Below, one piece after another: positions 27,545 through 36,673 of a stretch of 45,407 nt of DNA. The first letter of the stretch is position 1; every line of letters starts with the position of its first letter. The DNA is from a virus. Made by a program: the position numbers and the translations under genes. The notes under the pieces were generated by a model that saw nothing but the letters and a program-made list of their open reading frames with translations, was not told where the DNA came from and did no database searches. Where the stretch lies: positions 1 to 45,407 of IMG/VR virus record IMGVR_UViG_3300017713_000011, one strand, 5' to 3'.

Positions 27545-27576
27545 AAAAAATAAGACCGAGGCCGAAGCCTCGATCT
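27545..27576 (-). terminator. Intrinsic terminator after the major capsid gene
   Basis: On the minus strand, AGATCGAGGC pairs with GCCTCGGTCT (one G-U wobble) around a UUCG tetraloop and is followed by TATTTTTT. It sits 10 nt beyond the capsid stop codon. The stable tetraloop and T-rich tail make this the clearest terminator in the window. Confidence 0.9.
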
Positions 27577-27585
27577 AAATATAAA

Positions 27586-29106
27586 TTACTTCATTAATAA
27601 GAAGTTGTTTGCTCCTTGAACAACTAAACATCGTTCAGTAAGCATGTGAATTTGCATTGCATCTAAAGCAGATGTAGCAGCTCCAACTGAACCAGTAGTC
27701 CAAGTCTTCATTCTTCTATCATCAGTTTGAGAAGCTCTGTAACGCACGTGTAAGAAAGGACGCTTTAAGTTTTTACCTAAAGACTGGTCATACACTGTAG
27801 AAGTACCTGCAGGTATAACAACACCTCTAATAGCGTTAGCAGCATTAGCAGCATTAATTGATCCACGAGTAGCATGGTCATTTAAGTATCTAAAGTCAGA
27901 TTTGTAGAAGTCGTAAGAACCTCTTCTGAATCCAGAGAAACCTAAATTTAAAGCCATATCTTCATCGTTTTCAAATACTCCATAAGAAGTACCACCAGCG
28001 CCGTACGAGTTCATAGAAGCTAACATATCGTCAATAGCTAAAGAAGAAGCTCTGTTTACAAACATCATGTTTTCTTCAATAGCACCTTGCTTGTCAAACT
28101 CTGCTAGCATAGCATCAAACTCAGCTAAATCAGTAGCAGCATTAACACCTGAAATACCAGAAGAAACATTACCTCTAGCTTCAATAGCAGCAAATAAACC
28201 TTCAGTACCTGAATTGTTTTCAGTAGCTACAGATCCAGGCAGTATATGAGAACCGTCAATTAATGAACTTGACGCTGTTACTTTTTCAGCTTCAAGCATA
28301 GACATTTCTAAGTAATCTGTAAATCTTGCTCTAGTATCAGACTCAGCTTTTAAGTACCATAAGTAACCTGAAGCACCTTGCTCAGAAGTAATTTCAATCC
28401 AACCAATACGAGATGCATCTGATCCAGATACTTCGTAGTAATCTTTCATTATAATTGGTTTGTTTGAAAAAGTCTTGAAAGATGGCTCGTTAGCACCTCT
28501 AGAATCTTGCTCAGCAGTAGAAGTACCACCAACCATATATTTAGTACCTTTACCATATTCAGATCCATATACTAAAATAGTACAAGAATCATTATCGTTA
28601 GAATCTGCTATGTTTGCAGATCCGTAAGGAAGCACATCAATAGTAGCTGTACTTGCCGCAGCTGTAACAACTAAACATTTGTGAACACCAGCAGCGTTAG
28701 CTATAATAACAGTATCATTAACACGAATACCGTGATCTGTTCCTTTAACTAAACCATCAATATCTTTTTGAATAGTTACTTTAGTGGTAGCACCAGTACC
28801 AGCATCAGCACCAGCAGGTCCTGATCCACCAGTACCATCGTTAGTAGCGATCTTACCAGTGTAAGATAAATGTAATCTACCTTGCTCTGACCAAATAACT
28901 TGATCAGCAGTCATTGCCTCTTCAGCACCTACTTGAGATAAGAAACCTGAAATAGTTCTGTTACCGAACACTTCAGCTTCTTTTTCCATCAAGTCTGGCA
29001 CGTATTGTTGACCCCACCCGCCTGAGCCGGATAAGTCTAAGTAATTCGAAGCCGTCGCCTGTTGTACAGCCGATGGCACCGTATTAGTTGCACCTGTAAT
29101 TGCCAT
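27586..29106 (-). CDS. Major capsid protein
   Basis: 506 aa, starting MAITGATNTVPSAVQQATAS. The early segment GQQYVPDLMEKEAEVFGNRT is typical of large capsid proteins of marine tailed phages. Residues of about 125-190 (GIRVNDTVIIANAAGVHKCL and onward) look like an inserted beta domain. The C-terminal part has the alternating hydrophobic pattern expected of an HK97-type core. Order is portal, scaffold-like, this gene, then a strong terminator, which is the canonical arrangement. A HK97-like fold is inferred, not shown. Confidence 0.82.
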   Translation of the reverse strand: MAITGATNTVPSAVQQATASNYLDLSGSGGWGQQYVPDLMEKEAEVFGNRTISGFLSQVGAEEAMTADQVIWSEQGRLHLSYTGKIATNDGTGGSGPAGADAGTGATTKVTIQKDIDGLVKGTDHGIRVNDTVIIANAAGVHKCLVVTAAASTATIDVLPYGSANIADSNDNDSCTILVYGSEYGKGTKYMVGGTSTAEQDSRGANEPSFKTFSNKPIIMKDYYEVSGSDASRIGWIEITSEQGASGYLWYLKAESDTRARFTDYLEMSMLEAEKVTASSSLIDGSHILPGSVATENNSGTEGLFAAIEARGNVSSGISGVNAATDLAEFDAMLAEFDKQGAIEENMMFVNRASSLAIDDMLASMNSYGAGGTSYGVFENDEDMALNLGFSGFRRGSYDFYKSDFRYLNDHATRGSINAANAANAIRGVVIPAGTSTVYDQSLGKNLKRPFLHVRYRASQTDDRRMKTWTTGSVGAATSALDAMQIHMLTERCLVVQGANNFLLMK

Positions 29107-29123
29107 AATTTTAAATTTTTAAA

Positions 29124-30308
29124 TTAGCGTTTATTTTTAATTTTGAATTTTAATGAACTAGAATCTTCACCAAGCACTCTTACTTTTATTCCTCCAGCGT
29201 TAACTTCTCCGTGAGACGACCTCGCCCCTGTATTAACGTTTTTAGCTTGGGCAACGCTTTGCTTTATAGCATCAGCTTTACCTTGTTCGTAAAAGTGTTT
29301 AGCGATAGCATCTGGGTTCATCGCTGTAAATAGAGATTTATGATAACCTTTAGCATCTTTAATTGTGTTATCTTCACCAATAAACTTATTGACAAAATTG
29401 TTTAAATCGCTTTGTGTTGTTTTAACCTCATCGGTATTCTTAACATTGTAACGATACTTTTTGTCTCCAACATTGAAATCAAAACCTTTGAACTCGTTGT
29501 TAAAGACAGCATCTGTTCTCTGTCTGAATGCTTTTGTACTTCGCTCTGTAGCTTCTTTTTGAGCTTTAGAGTCTTTGTTATATCTATTAAAGAAGTCTAC
29601 TGCTTTCTGTTGTTCTTCAGTGAGTTTACTGCCAGCTTTAATTTCTTCGTAGTAAGTACTTTTTTGATTTTCTAAATACTTGCGAGCTTGTGCAGCTTCT
29701 TCTTTTAGTGCTATCTTTTTTCTTTTAACATCTCTATCTTCTTCTACATCTTCATCATAACTAAACTTTTCTTCTAACAAAAAGCTTCGCTCATCTTGCG
29801 ATAGGTGTGGTTTTGTTTGCTTATAATACTCATCAAGAACATCAGTTGTATCTAACTTGCTAATGTCAGTATTTAATCTAACATAGTCTTCTAAATCACC
29901 ACCTGTGTCATCCATAAAGTCTATTAACTTCTGAATATTCTCTGGTAGAGGTTTACCTGTGGCTTCAGCTTCGGCTACTGCTTCTTCAACTATTTCTTCT
30001 ACTTGATTAACTTGAGCTTGAACTTCTTGTTCAGTTACCTCTTCTAATACTGGTAGCTCTGCTTCCTGTACTTCTGCTTCCGGCTGTACTTCTTCTTGTT
30101 CTTCTGTGGCTCCGGGGTTTTCATCGCTTCCCACCACTCTTGCTGGGTCAGCTTCTGTTTCTTGAGTTTCATTTGGTTGTTGTACTTTATCTAGGTCTAT
30201 TTTAATAACGCTATCATCTCCAGCGCTCTGGAATTTAGATTCATCAATAGTGTTTTCTACTGGTTGATCTACAGTGTCTTCAACTGCATCGTTAATTTCT
30301 TCTTGCAT
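29124..30308 (-). CDS. Scaffold-like acidic protein
   Basis: 394 aa. The N-terminal 120 residues are extremely acidic (repeated Glu, Gln and Val) and low in complexity. The middle is predicted helical (KRKKIALKEEAAQARKYLEN, NQKSTYYEEIKAGSKLTEEQ). The C-terminus is basic (KVRLGEDSSSLKFKIKNKR-like, ending KIKNKR). It lies between portal and capsid genes, the standard position of scaffolding proteins, which are acidic, helical and bind capsid through a basic C-terminus. No protease motif seen. Role inferred from composition and position. Confidence 0.65.
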   Translation of the reverse strand: MQEEINDAVEDTVDQPVENTIDESKFQSAGDDSVIKIDLDKVQQPNETQETEADPARVVGSDENPGATEEQEEVQPEAEVQEAELPVLEEVTEQEVQAQVNQVEEIVEEAVAEAEATGKPLPENIQKLIDFMDDTGGDLEDYVRLNTDISKLDTTDVLDEYYKQTKPHLSQDERSFLLEEKFSYDEDVEEDRDVKRKKIALKEEAAQARKYLENQKSTYYEEIKAGSKLTEEQQKAVDFFNRYNKDSKAQKEATERSTKAFRQRTDAVFNNEFKGFDFNVGDKKYRYNVKNTDEVKTTQSDLNNFVNKFIGEDNTIKDAKGYHKSLFTAMNPDAIAKHFYEQGKADAIKQSVAQAKNVNTGARSSHGEVNAGGIKVRVLGEDSSSLKFKIKNKR

Positions 30309-30342
30309 AATAAAATTATATAAAATATTAAAAAATAGTGGA

Positions 30343-32745
30343 TTACATATCTAAACCTACTCCACCTGTTACTATATCATTACCTGATGATTCAAACTTT
30401 TTAATCGGTTTACCCTCTTTTACTGCTTGTTGATTTTCTACTTGCCTGTCTACGCGTTGATCTTTGCGATCTTCTCTCATAGATTCTTGCTGACTTTTAA
30501 CAGATCTTTCGCCTGATTGCAGTCTAGAATTAAACTCAAACTCTAGCTTCATTAAATCTTTCTTTACCTGCGCTTCTTGCTGTAAGTATTCTGCTTTAAA
30601 TCTACTTTTAGCTTCTTCTAATTGCATTTGAGTTTGACCTTTAGCTTGATCTTTTTGTATTTCAATTTGAGCTGCAGCTTGTTGAGCTTGTTGATTAGCT
30701 TGAGACTGTGCTTTTATGTTTTGTTGTTTTTCTTGCTGGTCTCTGTCTTTCTTCTTTTTCTTTTTAACTTTTAAAAGTTGATTAGCAAGTTTTATATTAC
30801 GTACCTCTCTAATATCTATAGCGTCATCAAGATCTATTAAACCTTGACCAAGAGCTACTTGAATGTTATTTTCAAGCATTGCTTTTTCTTCTTCGTCAGG
30901 TGTTAGCTCTATGAATATACCAAAGTCATAAAGATGAAGTTCTTTCAACTCTTCAACTGTAGCCACATTGTGAGCACCTATAGCCTTTATGAAAGCTTCT
31001 TTAGTTGGTGAGTATTCTACAATATCAGATATTCTAAGTGATAAACACTCTGCGGCTTCAGCTGTTAAAAAAAGCATTGATTGTAATATATGTCTAGTGG
31101 CAGTATTGCTATTTGCTGCAGCTAGTTTTTGTACACCAACTAAGGCATTTTTATCTGGTAAACTACCATCTCTAGCTTCATTAAGCCCGGTTACATCGCG
31201 TATCATTTGTAAGTAGTAGTTGTAAGTAGTTATTAAAGTTTGAAGCTTATTACTACCGCTACCGTTTTGTATTTGTTGTATTGGTACTTTACCTGGATTA
31301 GGATTACCTTCTGAAGTAAATGATCTACCAATAACAGAACCAGTCTGAAAGAACATGTTTAAAGCCTCTTGTGGATTATAGTTCGTACCGTTACCTAAAT
31401 CTATTTCAGCTAAACCATCAGCATCTAAGTATACACCGTCAGGAACCATGCGATTCATTACTTGCTGAATCTTTAAATGTGTTAATTGTATAGTATCTGC
31501 AAAACCAGTTATTCTACTAACAAGAGACTGTATTCTACCGTCGTACATCCTAGGTGCAACAATATTGTAATTCATTTTAATTTTACCAAAGTCAGACTTA
31601 GATCTCATCATATTTGAAGCCATCTCCCACTTTAGCAACTTGTCTGTACCTAAAACTAAAGCGCCTTCATACATTACTTCTACAACTCTGTCTAGTCTAG
31701 AAAAATCTCCATCCATATCTTCAGGAGGGTTAAACGTATCGTCTTTCTTTATAACCTTGTCAGCACCTGTGCCAGTCTTTTTAATTTTATAAACATCATT
31801 AGCATTTGTTTTAAAGTTAAAGTATAAAACCGTAACCTCATTACTTCTTTGCCTTACTGTTGATTCTACGTATGAAGGTGATTTTTTAAGTATCTCAGAA
31901 ATCTGTGATTCAGTTAAGTTTGGAAACTCTTTGACTAGTTCATTTATAGGCATTGTTTTAACTTCACTTATATAATACACATCTTCAAAATACGGTGAGT
32001 TAGTGTAAGAATAAACTAAGTTAGCTGGATCTACATATTCTACCTTAGCTCCATCGCTATAATTAAAGTTAGTTTTAGTAGCACCTATACCTATAGTAAC
32101 TAAATCATATAAACACCTTCGCTTAATTAAATCATAGTCACAACCTTCCATTAACGTGTTTACAGCTTGTTCTTGCGCAAGTTCAATTGCTTGCTTGTAA
32201 TCAAGCTGCATATGTAGTTCTAACTCTTCTGTAGTCTCTGGTACTTTTTCTTTATCGTTCTCATATGCGTTAATACCAAACTCTTTCTGTACTAAATCAT
32301 TATAGTCTTTAGATCTAATGTCTTTAAGCATAGACTCCATATACTTAGTTCTTTTACTTACGCCACTAGGATCTTGAGAAAAAGCGCTTATCTCGTAATT
32401 TCTCTGAGACATACCGTTAACTACAATGTCTACGAATTTAGGTATTATAGGCACAGGCTTCCAGTCTAAGTTTAAGTAGCTTAAGTCACCATTTATAGAT
32501 AACTCGTTTTTATACTTTTCTATAGACTGCTCACCTCTAGCATAAAGTCTTAAGTTGTGAAAGTTATTTACAGAGTTACCATATCTACTACGTTGACTAT
32601 AACCTTCTTGATAACGAGAAGTCTTACCGCCAAACCACTCTGACTGTATAGCTCTAGCAACCTTAAGACCATATTCTTGCGTCATTTTTTCTAAATCACT
32701 AACCGCTTGAGAAGGAAAGTAATCAGAGCCACTCGCGTACGCCAT
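30343..32745 (-). CDS. Portal protein
   Basis: 800 aa. It directly follows TerL, with a 3-nt gap, and precedes the scaffold-like gene, the usual order. The N-terminal two thirds hold conserved features of large portals (LDWKPVPIIPKFVDIVVNGM, FGKIKMNYNIVAPRMYDGRI). The C-terminal ~130 residues form a long Lys/Gln/Glu-rich helical region with a poly-Lys run (KVKKKKKKDRDQQEK), comparable to the extended barrel of P22-type portals that reaches into the capsid. It would form the dodecameric ring through which DNA is packaged and ejected. Confidence 0.85.
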   Translation of the reverse strand: MAYASGSDYFPSQAVSDLEKMTQEYGLKVARAIQSEWFGGKTSRYQEGYSQRSRYGNSVNNFHNLRLYARGEQSIEKYKNELSINGDLSYLNLDWKPVPIIPKFVDIVVNGMSQRNYEISAFSQDPSGVSKRTKYMESMLKDIRSKDYNDLVQKEFGINAYENDKEKVPETTEELELHMQLDYKQAIELAQEQAVNTLMEGCDYDLIKRRCLYDLVTIGIGATKTNFNYSDGAKVEYVDPANLVYSYTNSPYFEDVYYISEVKTMPINELVKEFPNLTESQISEILKKSPSYVESTVRQRSNEVTVLYFNFKTNANDVYKIKKTGTGADKVIKKDDTFNPPEDMDGDFSRLDRVVEVMYEGALVLGTDKLLKWEMASNMMRSKSDFGKIKMNYNIVAPRMYDGRIQSLVSRITGFADTIQLTHLKIQQVMNRMVPDGVYLDADGLAEIDLGNGTNYNPQEALNMFFQTGSVIGRSFTSEGNPNPGKVPIQQIQNGSGSNKLQTLITTYNYYLQMIRDVTGLNEARDGSLPDKNALVGVQKLAAANSNTATRHILQSMLFLTAEAAECLSLRISDIVEYSPTKEAFIKAIGAHNVATVEELKELHLYDFGIFIELTPDEEEKAMLENNIQVALGQGLIDLDDAIDIREVRNIKLANQLLKVKKKKKKDRDQQEKQQNIKAQSQANQQAQQAAAQIEIQKDQAKGQTQMQLEEAKSRFKAEYLQQEAQVKKDLMKLEFEFNSRLQSGERSVKSQQESMREDRKDQRVDRQVENQQAVKEGKPIKKFESSGNDIVTGGVGLDM

Positions 32746-32748
32746 AAT

Positions 32749-34977
32749 TTATTGTTTTATTATTTTAGATGATATTCCTTTATTACTATATTTAGATATA
32801 CTAATACCTAATGGTTGTCTTTTAGTTTCTGGGTTTGGTCTATATAAATGTCTATTACAAGCCATCACAGCTAAGCCGCTACTAATAGAAGCATCGTGCT
32901 TAGTTCTTTTGTTTATATCAAACTTACTCCAGTCATTTAATGTTTCATTAAAATACATAGTACCATATGTACCATCTTGAAGCAAACCTATGTGATCATT
33001 AATATACATTTCAATAGCAGCAGCGTGAGCTTGCTTTATATCTTCACTAGAGTTTGGCATACCACCAACTTCTTTTTCTGTAACAGAAAGCTTGTTCCAT
33101 ATCTTGTCAGGCCTGTTCATACTAAACCCTCTGTAACCTCTACGTCTTAAATAGTATAGTAATCTAGGTTTATTGTTCTCTGCAAGTATTGGCATACCGT
33201 AAAATACTAAAGACATTAGCACATCTTCAAAAAATATCTCAGCGGTCTGTGGTCTAGCTATATATTCTAAAAAGAAAGTGTTAGCTGGAGCATCTTCCAT
33301 ACTAAACTTAGTTAGTCCGTGCAGCGCTCCTTTAGACCCTTTATTATCAACAGTGCCGCTAATGTCGTAACTATCGCACCCGAAAGCTCCAACGTGTTCA
33401 TTGCCAGGATATTTAATTCCATTTTTTAATATTACGTTATTCTGCATGTTACCGTTAGGTACCCAACTAACTTTAAATCTACCATTAGGATCTGGATTAA
33501 AAACTACTTGCGTGTCTTTAACACCGTTAACCCATTGAAAGTTACCTACAGTTAATACAGATGAATTTCTATTTCCTTCATTGTAATCAACTTGCTCGTA
33601 GATTTTAACAAGATTAAATAAAGAGTTTTTCGTTTCATCTCTGAATGCGTGCTCTTCTGTTCTAGGAAACTGTCTGTAAAATTCATTAAGTGCATCTTGA
33701 TCTTCTTTTAAACCTTCAACTTCGTTGTTCCAATAATCAACAACACCTATATCTATTAATTCACCATGCGGCCCTCGAACATCATTACTTGGTGTATCAA
33801 AAACCGGAAGTCCGAACTCATCAATAAAACCTTCATAGTTCCACTCCATTGGGATAAACAAAGAATATAAACCAGACTTTGTTTGGCCATTTCTATTTCT
33901 CTTCGAGACATTTGAGTCATTGTAAAGCTTTTTAAAATTATCGCCACCTTTGTCTAAAGAGTTTGATGTCGATCCCATCATACACTTACCTACTATTCTA
34001 CCACCTAACCTTAAACAAGTTTTAGTTACTCGCCAGTTGTTTTGTATATTATCAGGCTTTTCCCACTTACCGCTTTCATCGTGTACTAGTAGCGCTAGCT
34101 TTTCACCATCATAGCTGTTATCGCCAGTATTCTTCCAGTCAATAGTAGTGTCTAGTCCTTGCATATCATCTTCAACCTCGTTCTCACGCATCTTACGACG
34201 CGTAAACTTTTTAGCTGGTATACGATAAGCAAGCTCAGACTTTGGACGATCCATACCGTCTTGTATAGGCTTAAAGAAAAACGGATAGTTAATACTTATA
34301 GGTACTATCTTATCCGTAAACATTTTCTTCGCGTCAGCTCCACTTTTAGACAACACCCCAAATCTACTATCACTTGCTAACGTGGCTAAGTTAACGGTTT
34401 CAGCCGAACTCATAAACGAAAAACCAGATCGTCTATTCTTTAAATAACACATACCATAGCAACGTCTGTCTGCTTTGCAGGCTTCCCAGAATATAAAAAA
34501 CAACCTATTTGCTTCTCTAAAGTCTGGAGCACCTACATCTATTTTACTCCATTGTAAATACATATAGTAGCTACCAGGTAGATATGTAGGCTTACCATGG
34601 TTTGTAAACCAAAAACCGTTATCCCTTCTATTAAACTCTTGATCTATATAGCTGTAGTACTTTTCTTTAAAATCTTTAGGATACCCCTCCCAGTCAAACC
34701 TAGTTTTTATTTTAGAAAAAGCATCTGGTGTTTTAAACTTACACCACTTCTGTTCTGACTTTTTACTAGAGCATTTATATACATCTTTAGGAGGTTTAGG
34801 CAGAGCTATGTTTAAACCTTGTATCTGTATTATATCACCTATTTGACCAGACTTAGATATAACTACAACATCGCTTTGTTTGTCATAGCCATATTCCCAC
34901 TTCTTACCTTTATTAAGCCTGTTGATAGTGGTTAGCTTTACTGGCTCTACTACTTTATATAATGATTGTTCGTACAT
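32749..34977 (-). CDS. terL: Terminase large subunit
   Basis: 742 aa. A deviant Walker A segment lies at about residues 180-188 (KNRRSGFSF). Walker B LALLVHDE at 294-301 is followed by a coupling-motif-like segment GSTSN at about 335-339. A nuclease-type acidic cluster follows (FGCDSYD, residues 532-538, with later acids in TAEIFFEDV). These are the ATPase and RNase H-like nuclease parts that cut concatemeric DNA and pump it into the prohead. It starts at the stop of the TerS candidate (1-nt overlap) and is followed by the portal gene. The Walker A deviation is common in phage terminases. Confidence 0.85.
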   Translation of the reverse strand: MYEQSLYKVVEPVKLTTINRLNKGKKWEYGYDKQSDVVVISKSGQIGDIIQIQGLNIALPKPPKDVYKCSSKKSEQKWCKFKTPDAFSKIKTRFDWEGYPKDFKEKYYSYIDQEFNRRDNGFWFTNHGKPTYLPGSYYMYLQWSKIDVGAPDFREANRLFFIFWEACKADRRCYGMCYLKNRRSGFSFMSSAETVNLATLASDSRFGVLSKSGADAKKMFTDKIVPISINYPFFFKPIQDGMDRPKSELAYRIPAKKFTRRKMRENEVEDDMQGLDTTIDWKNTGDNSYDGEKLALLVHDESGKWEKPDNIQNNWRVTKTCLRLGGRIVGKCMMGSTSNSLDKGGDNFKKLYNDSNVSKRNRNGQTKSGLYSLFIPMEWNYEGFIDEFGLPVFDTPSNDVRGPHGELIDIGVVDYWNNEVEGLKEDQDALNEFYRQFPRTEEHAFRDETKNSLFNLVKIYEQVDYNEGNRNSSVLTVGNFQWVNGVKDTQVVFNPDPNGRFKVSWVPNGNMQNNVILKNGIKYPGNEHVGAFGCDSYDISGTVDNKGSKGALHGLTKFSMEDAPANTFFLEYIARPQTAEIFFEDVLMSLVFYGMPILAENNKPRLLYYLRRRGYRGFSMNRPDKIWNKLSVTEKEVGGMPNSSEDIKQAHAAAIEMYINDHIGLLQDGTYGTMYFNETLNDWSKFDINKRTKHDASISSGLAVMACNRHLYRPNPETKRQPLGISISKYSNKGISSKIIKQ

Positions 34978-35252
34978 TATTTACTTCTACCTTCTGCAAA
35001 ACCTTGAAACTTAGGTTTAGCACCCTGTGGTTTATCTAAATCATTTAATATCCGCTGCTCGTCTTCAATACGAGTTAGTATTTCAAAAGCGTCGAATATA
35101 GCTAACTTCTTTGTAGCTGCAGCATTTTTAAGTCTATCAGCAGATATATCATCATCAGAATCTACAATAGGTTCTTCAGCTACCTTAATAAGCTCCTCAA
35201 CTGCTTTGCGCCCAGCTTGGATTATATTCTTCTTCGTCTCCTTTGTATTCAT
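34977..35252 (-). CDS. Small helical protein, candidate terminase small subunit
   Basis: 91 aa from ATG at 35252; a TTG two codons upstream would also be in frame. It is helical and charged (TKETKKNIIQAGRKAVEELI, then KKLAIFDAFEILTRIEDEQR). It overlaps the upstream GroES-like gene by about 56 nt and the terminase large gene by one base. Position directly before terL and size suggest a small terminase subunit, but no helix-turn-helix is clear. Confidence 0.45.
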   Translation of the reverse strand: MNTKETKKNIIQAGRKAVEELIKVAEEPIVDSDDDISADRLKNAAATKKLAIFDAFEILTRIEDEQRILNDLDKPQGAKPKFQGFAEGRSK

Positions 35253-35787
35253 ATTCAATTGTAATAAAATTATTCATAACTCTATATAACCTTTCACCAT
35301 CTACAATAAACTCATATTCGCTACTAGGTCTAAAACCTACTAGCTGCGTAGGTAAAAATGTACCATCAGAGTATTTAACAATACCAACCAAAGGTCTTTC
35401 TTTCTCTAAGCTATACTCTTCTTTTGATTTTAAAGGTTTAACAAAAGTAAAACCAGGCATAGCATTCCACGTATTATCTCTGTAATACATGAACACTTGT
35501 TCTTCAGAAACTAAATACTGATCTTCTTCTAAATAACCTCTAGAGTTTTTTTCAATACCTTTAACATTGTACCACCTTCTAAATACATTATGGTGTACTA
35601 GTACTTTTTCTTGCTCTTGTAAATTATGAGGATTATAAATAGGAGAAGAGATAATAACGCCTTCTCGGTTAACATACTGATGATTAAATATTTCCGTGTT
35701 TAATATTAAATCTTTACCGTCTACTTTAGTAGAGTTGTTATATCTTTCACCGTCAGGCTTTATTACAAAGTTGTATACAGGCTTCAT
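35197..35787 (-). CDS. GroES-like protein, possibly two co-chaperonin folds
   Basis: 196 aa. The text REGVIISSP ... EKVLVHHNVFRRW ... EDQYLVSEEQVFMYY has the spacing of a GroES (chaperonin-10) core: a beta strand after the mobile loop, a 'G-D-x-V-x-F' strand and a C-terminal 'E-x-x-I-x-x-V' strand. A second similar pattern follows (LVGIVKYSDGT ... VGFRPSSEYEFIVDGERLYR, then VMNNFITIEY). Together with the canonical GroES at 37954-38223 this would be a second co-chaperonin-like gene. The assignment is by pattern only. Its start overlaps the stop of the upstream gene by one base. Confidence 0.45.
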   Translation of the reverse strand: MKPVYNFVIKPDGERYNNSTKVDGKDLILNTEIFNHQYVNREGVIISSPIYNPHNLQEQEKVLVHHNVFRRWYNVKGIEKNSRGYLEEDQYLVSEEQVFMYYRDNTWNAMPGFTFVKPLKSKEEYSLEKERPLVGIVKYSDGTFLPTQLVGFRPSSEYEFIVDGERLYRVMNNFITIEYEYKGDEEEYNPSWAQSS

Positions 35788-36011
35788 TAATAGTTGAGAT
35801 CATACTCAACAGATATAGCCATGTTTTTATTAAAGTCTTTCCACGGTATAACTACATCTTGCTTTCTAATATAAATAGAGTACTTCTGTTCTTCCTCTAA
35901 TATATCACATATCGTATGACCACCATAGACGTCTTGACCAACAGCATAATGCATTGCATCGTTCTTATAGTCTTTACCTATAGTGATCTTTCTAATTACG
36001 TGATTCTCCAT
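35787..36011 (-). CDS. Small protein of unknown function
   Basis: 74 aa from ATG at 36011 (MENHVIRKITIGKDYKNDAM). A farther in-frame ATG at 36062 would add 17 hydrophobic residues but overlap the upstream gene by 71 nt, so the shorter start with a 20-nt overlap is preferred. It contains a beta-rich core (HYAVGQDVYGGHTICDILEE) and ends NMAISVEYDLNY. No recognised family. Neighbours are a coiled-coil protein and the GroES-like gene. Confidence 0.5.
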   Translation of the reverse strand: MENHVIRKITIGKDYKNDAMHYAVGQDVYGGHTICDILEEEQKYSIYIRKQDVVIPWKDFNKNMAISVEYDLNY

Positions 36012-36276
36012 CTTCAGGATATTGTATAGAGCCGTCGTTAATATTAACGTTAGCAGTTCCATAAGTTTTTTCTAAATCACCTTGTAAAAGCGTAGCTTTA
36101 TCTCTAACTACAGCTAACTGATGTAAGTAGCCATGCTTTTGAGCTTCTACTCTACCTATCTCACTTTGCAAGTTGTTTATATTAGAAACTACTTCTTGTA
36201 AGTTTTTTAATTCTTCTTCTGTAACTTTACTAGCCTTAGGCTTTAAGTCTACTACTTTTTCTTTCTTTGTTGCCAT
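35992..36276 (-). CDS. Small coiled-coil protein
   Basis: 94 aa. Residues of about 15-70 form a heptad-rich helix (EEELKNLQEVVSNINNLQSE, then IGRVEAQKHGYLHQLAVVRD). The N-terminus is Lys-rich and the C-terminus is polar (GSIQYPEDGESRN). It follows the holin gene by 1 nt. A chaperone- or spacer-like role in assembly or lysis is possible, but no family is recognised. Confidence 0.55.
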   Translation of the reverse strand: MATKKEKVVDLKPKASKVTEEELKNLQEVVSNINNLQSEIGRVEAQKHGYLHQLAVVRDKATLLQGDLEKTYGTANVNINDGSIQYPEDGESRN

Positions 36277-36277
36277 T

Positions 36278-36673
36278 TTATTTAATTTTAGTTTTTTCTA
36301 ATGATCGACCACCAAAGTATGCACCGATCACGGTTATTAATACTAATTGTAATAAGTCAGTCCACTTTTGCTCTACATTAAAAGATATAGCACCAGCGTC
36401 AATGAATATCATTAATACTGTTGATACAACTAAAAATATAAGTACTAGTGGTCTAACGTTCTTTGATAACCAAGAATCAGAGTTCATATCTGCTTCCCAG
36501 CGGTTAGTTACCTGCTTTTGCATTTCTAGCTCATGGCTAGATATTAATTCTTTAATCTTTTGCTCAGCAGCTAACTTTTCTTCTTTAGATGTAGTAAGGT
36601 TGTCTAAAACTCCACCAACATCTTTTATAAGTTTACTAGCGCCACTTGATAACACTTTCTTTAGTAAGCTCAT
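36278..36673 (-). CDS. Three-TM holin-like protein
   Basis: 131 aa. An N-terminal amphipathic part and a charged coil (EEKLAAEQKIKELISSHELE) are followed by the sequence RWEADMNSDSWLSKNVRPLV. Two clear hydrophobic helices (LVLIFLVVSTVLMIFIDAG and LLQLVLITVIGAYFGGRSLE) follow. The 'RWxADM.SDSWLS..VRP' motif and C-terminal 'GAYFGGRS.EK' are characteristic of the 3-TM holin family first noted in gene-transfer agents. It would form inner-membrane holes at lysis. It shares one base with the upstream HExxH-PAP2 gene. Confidence 0.75.
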   Translation of the reverse strand: MSLLKKVLSSGASKLIKDVGGVLDNLTTSKEEKLAAEQKIKELISSHELEMQKQVTNRWEADMNSDSWLSKNVRPLVLIFLVVSTVLMIFIDAGAISFNVEQKWTDLLQLVLITVIGAYFGGRSLEKTKIK

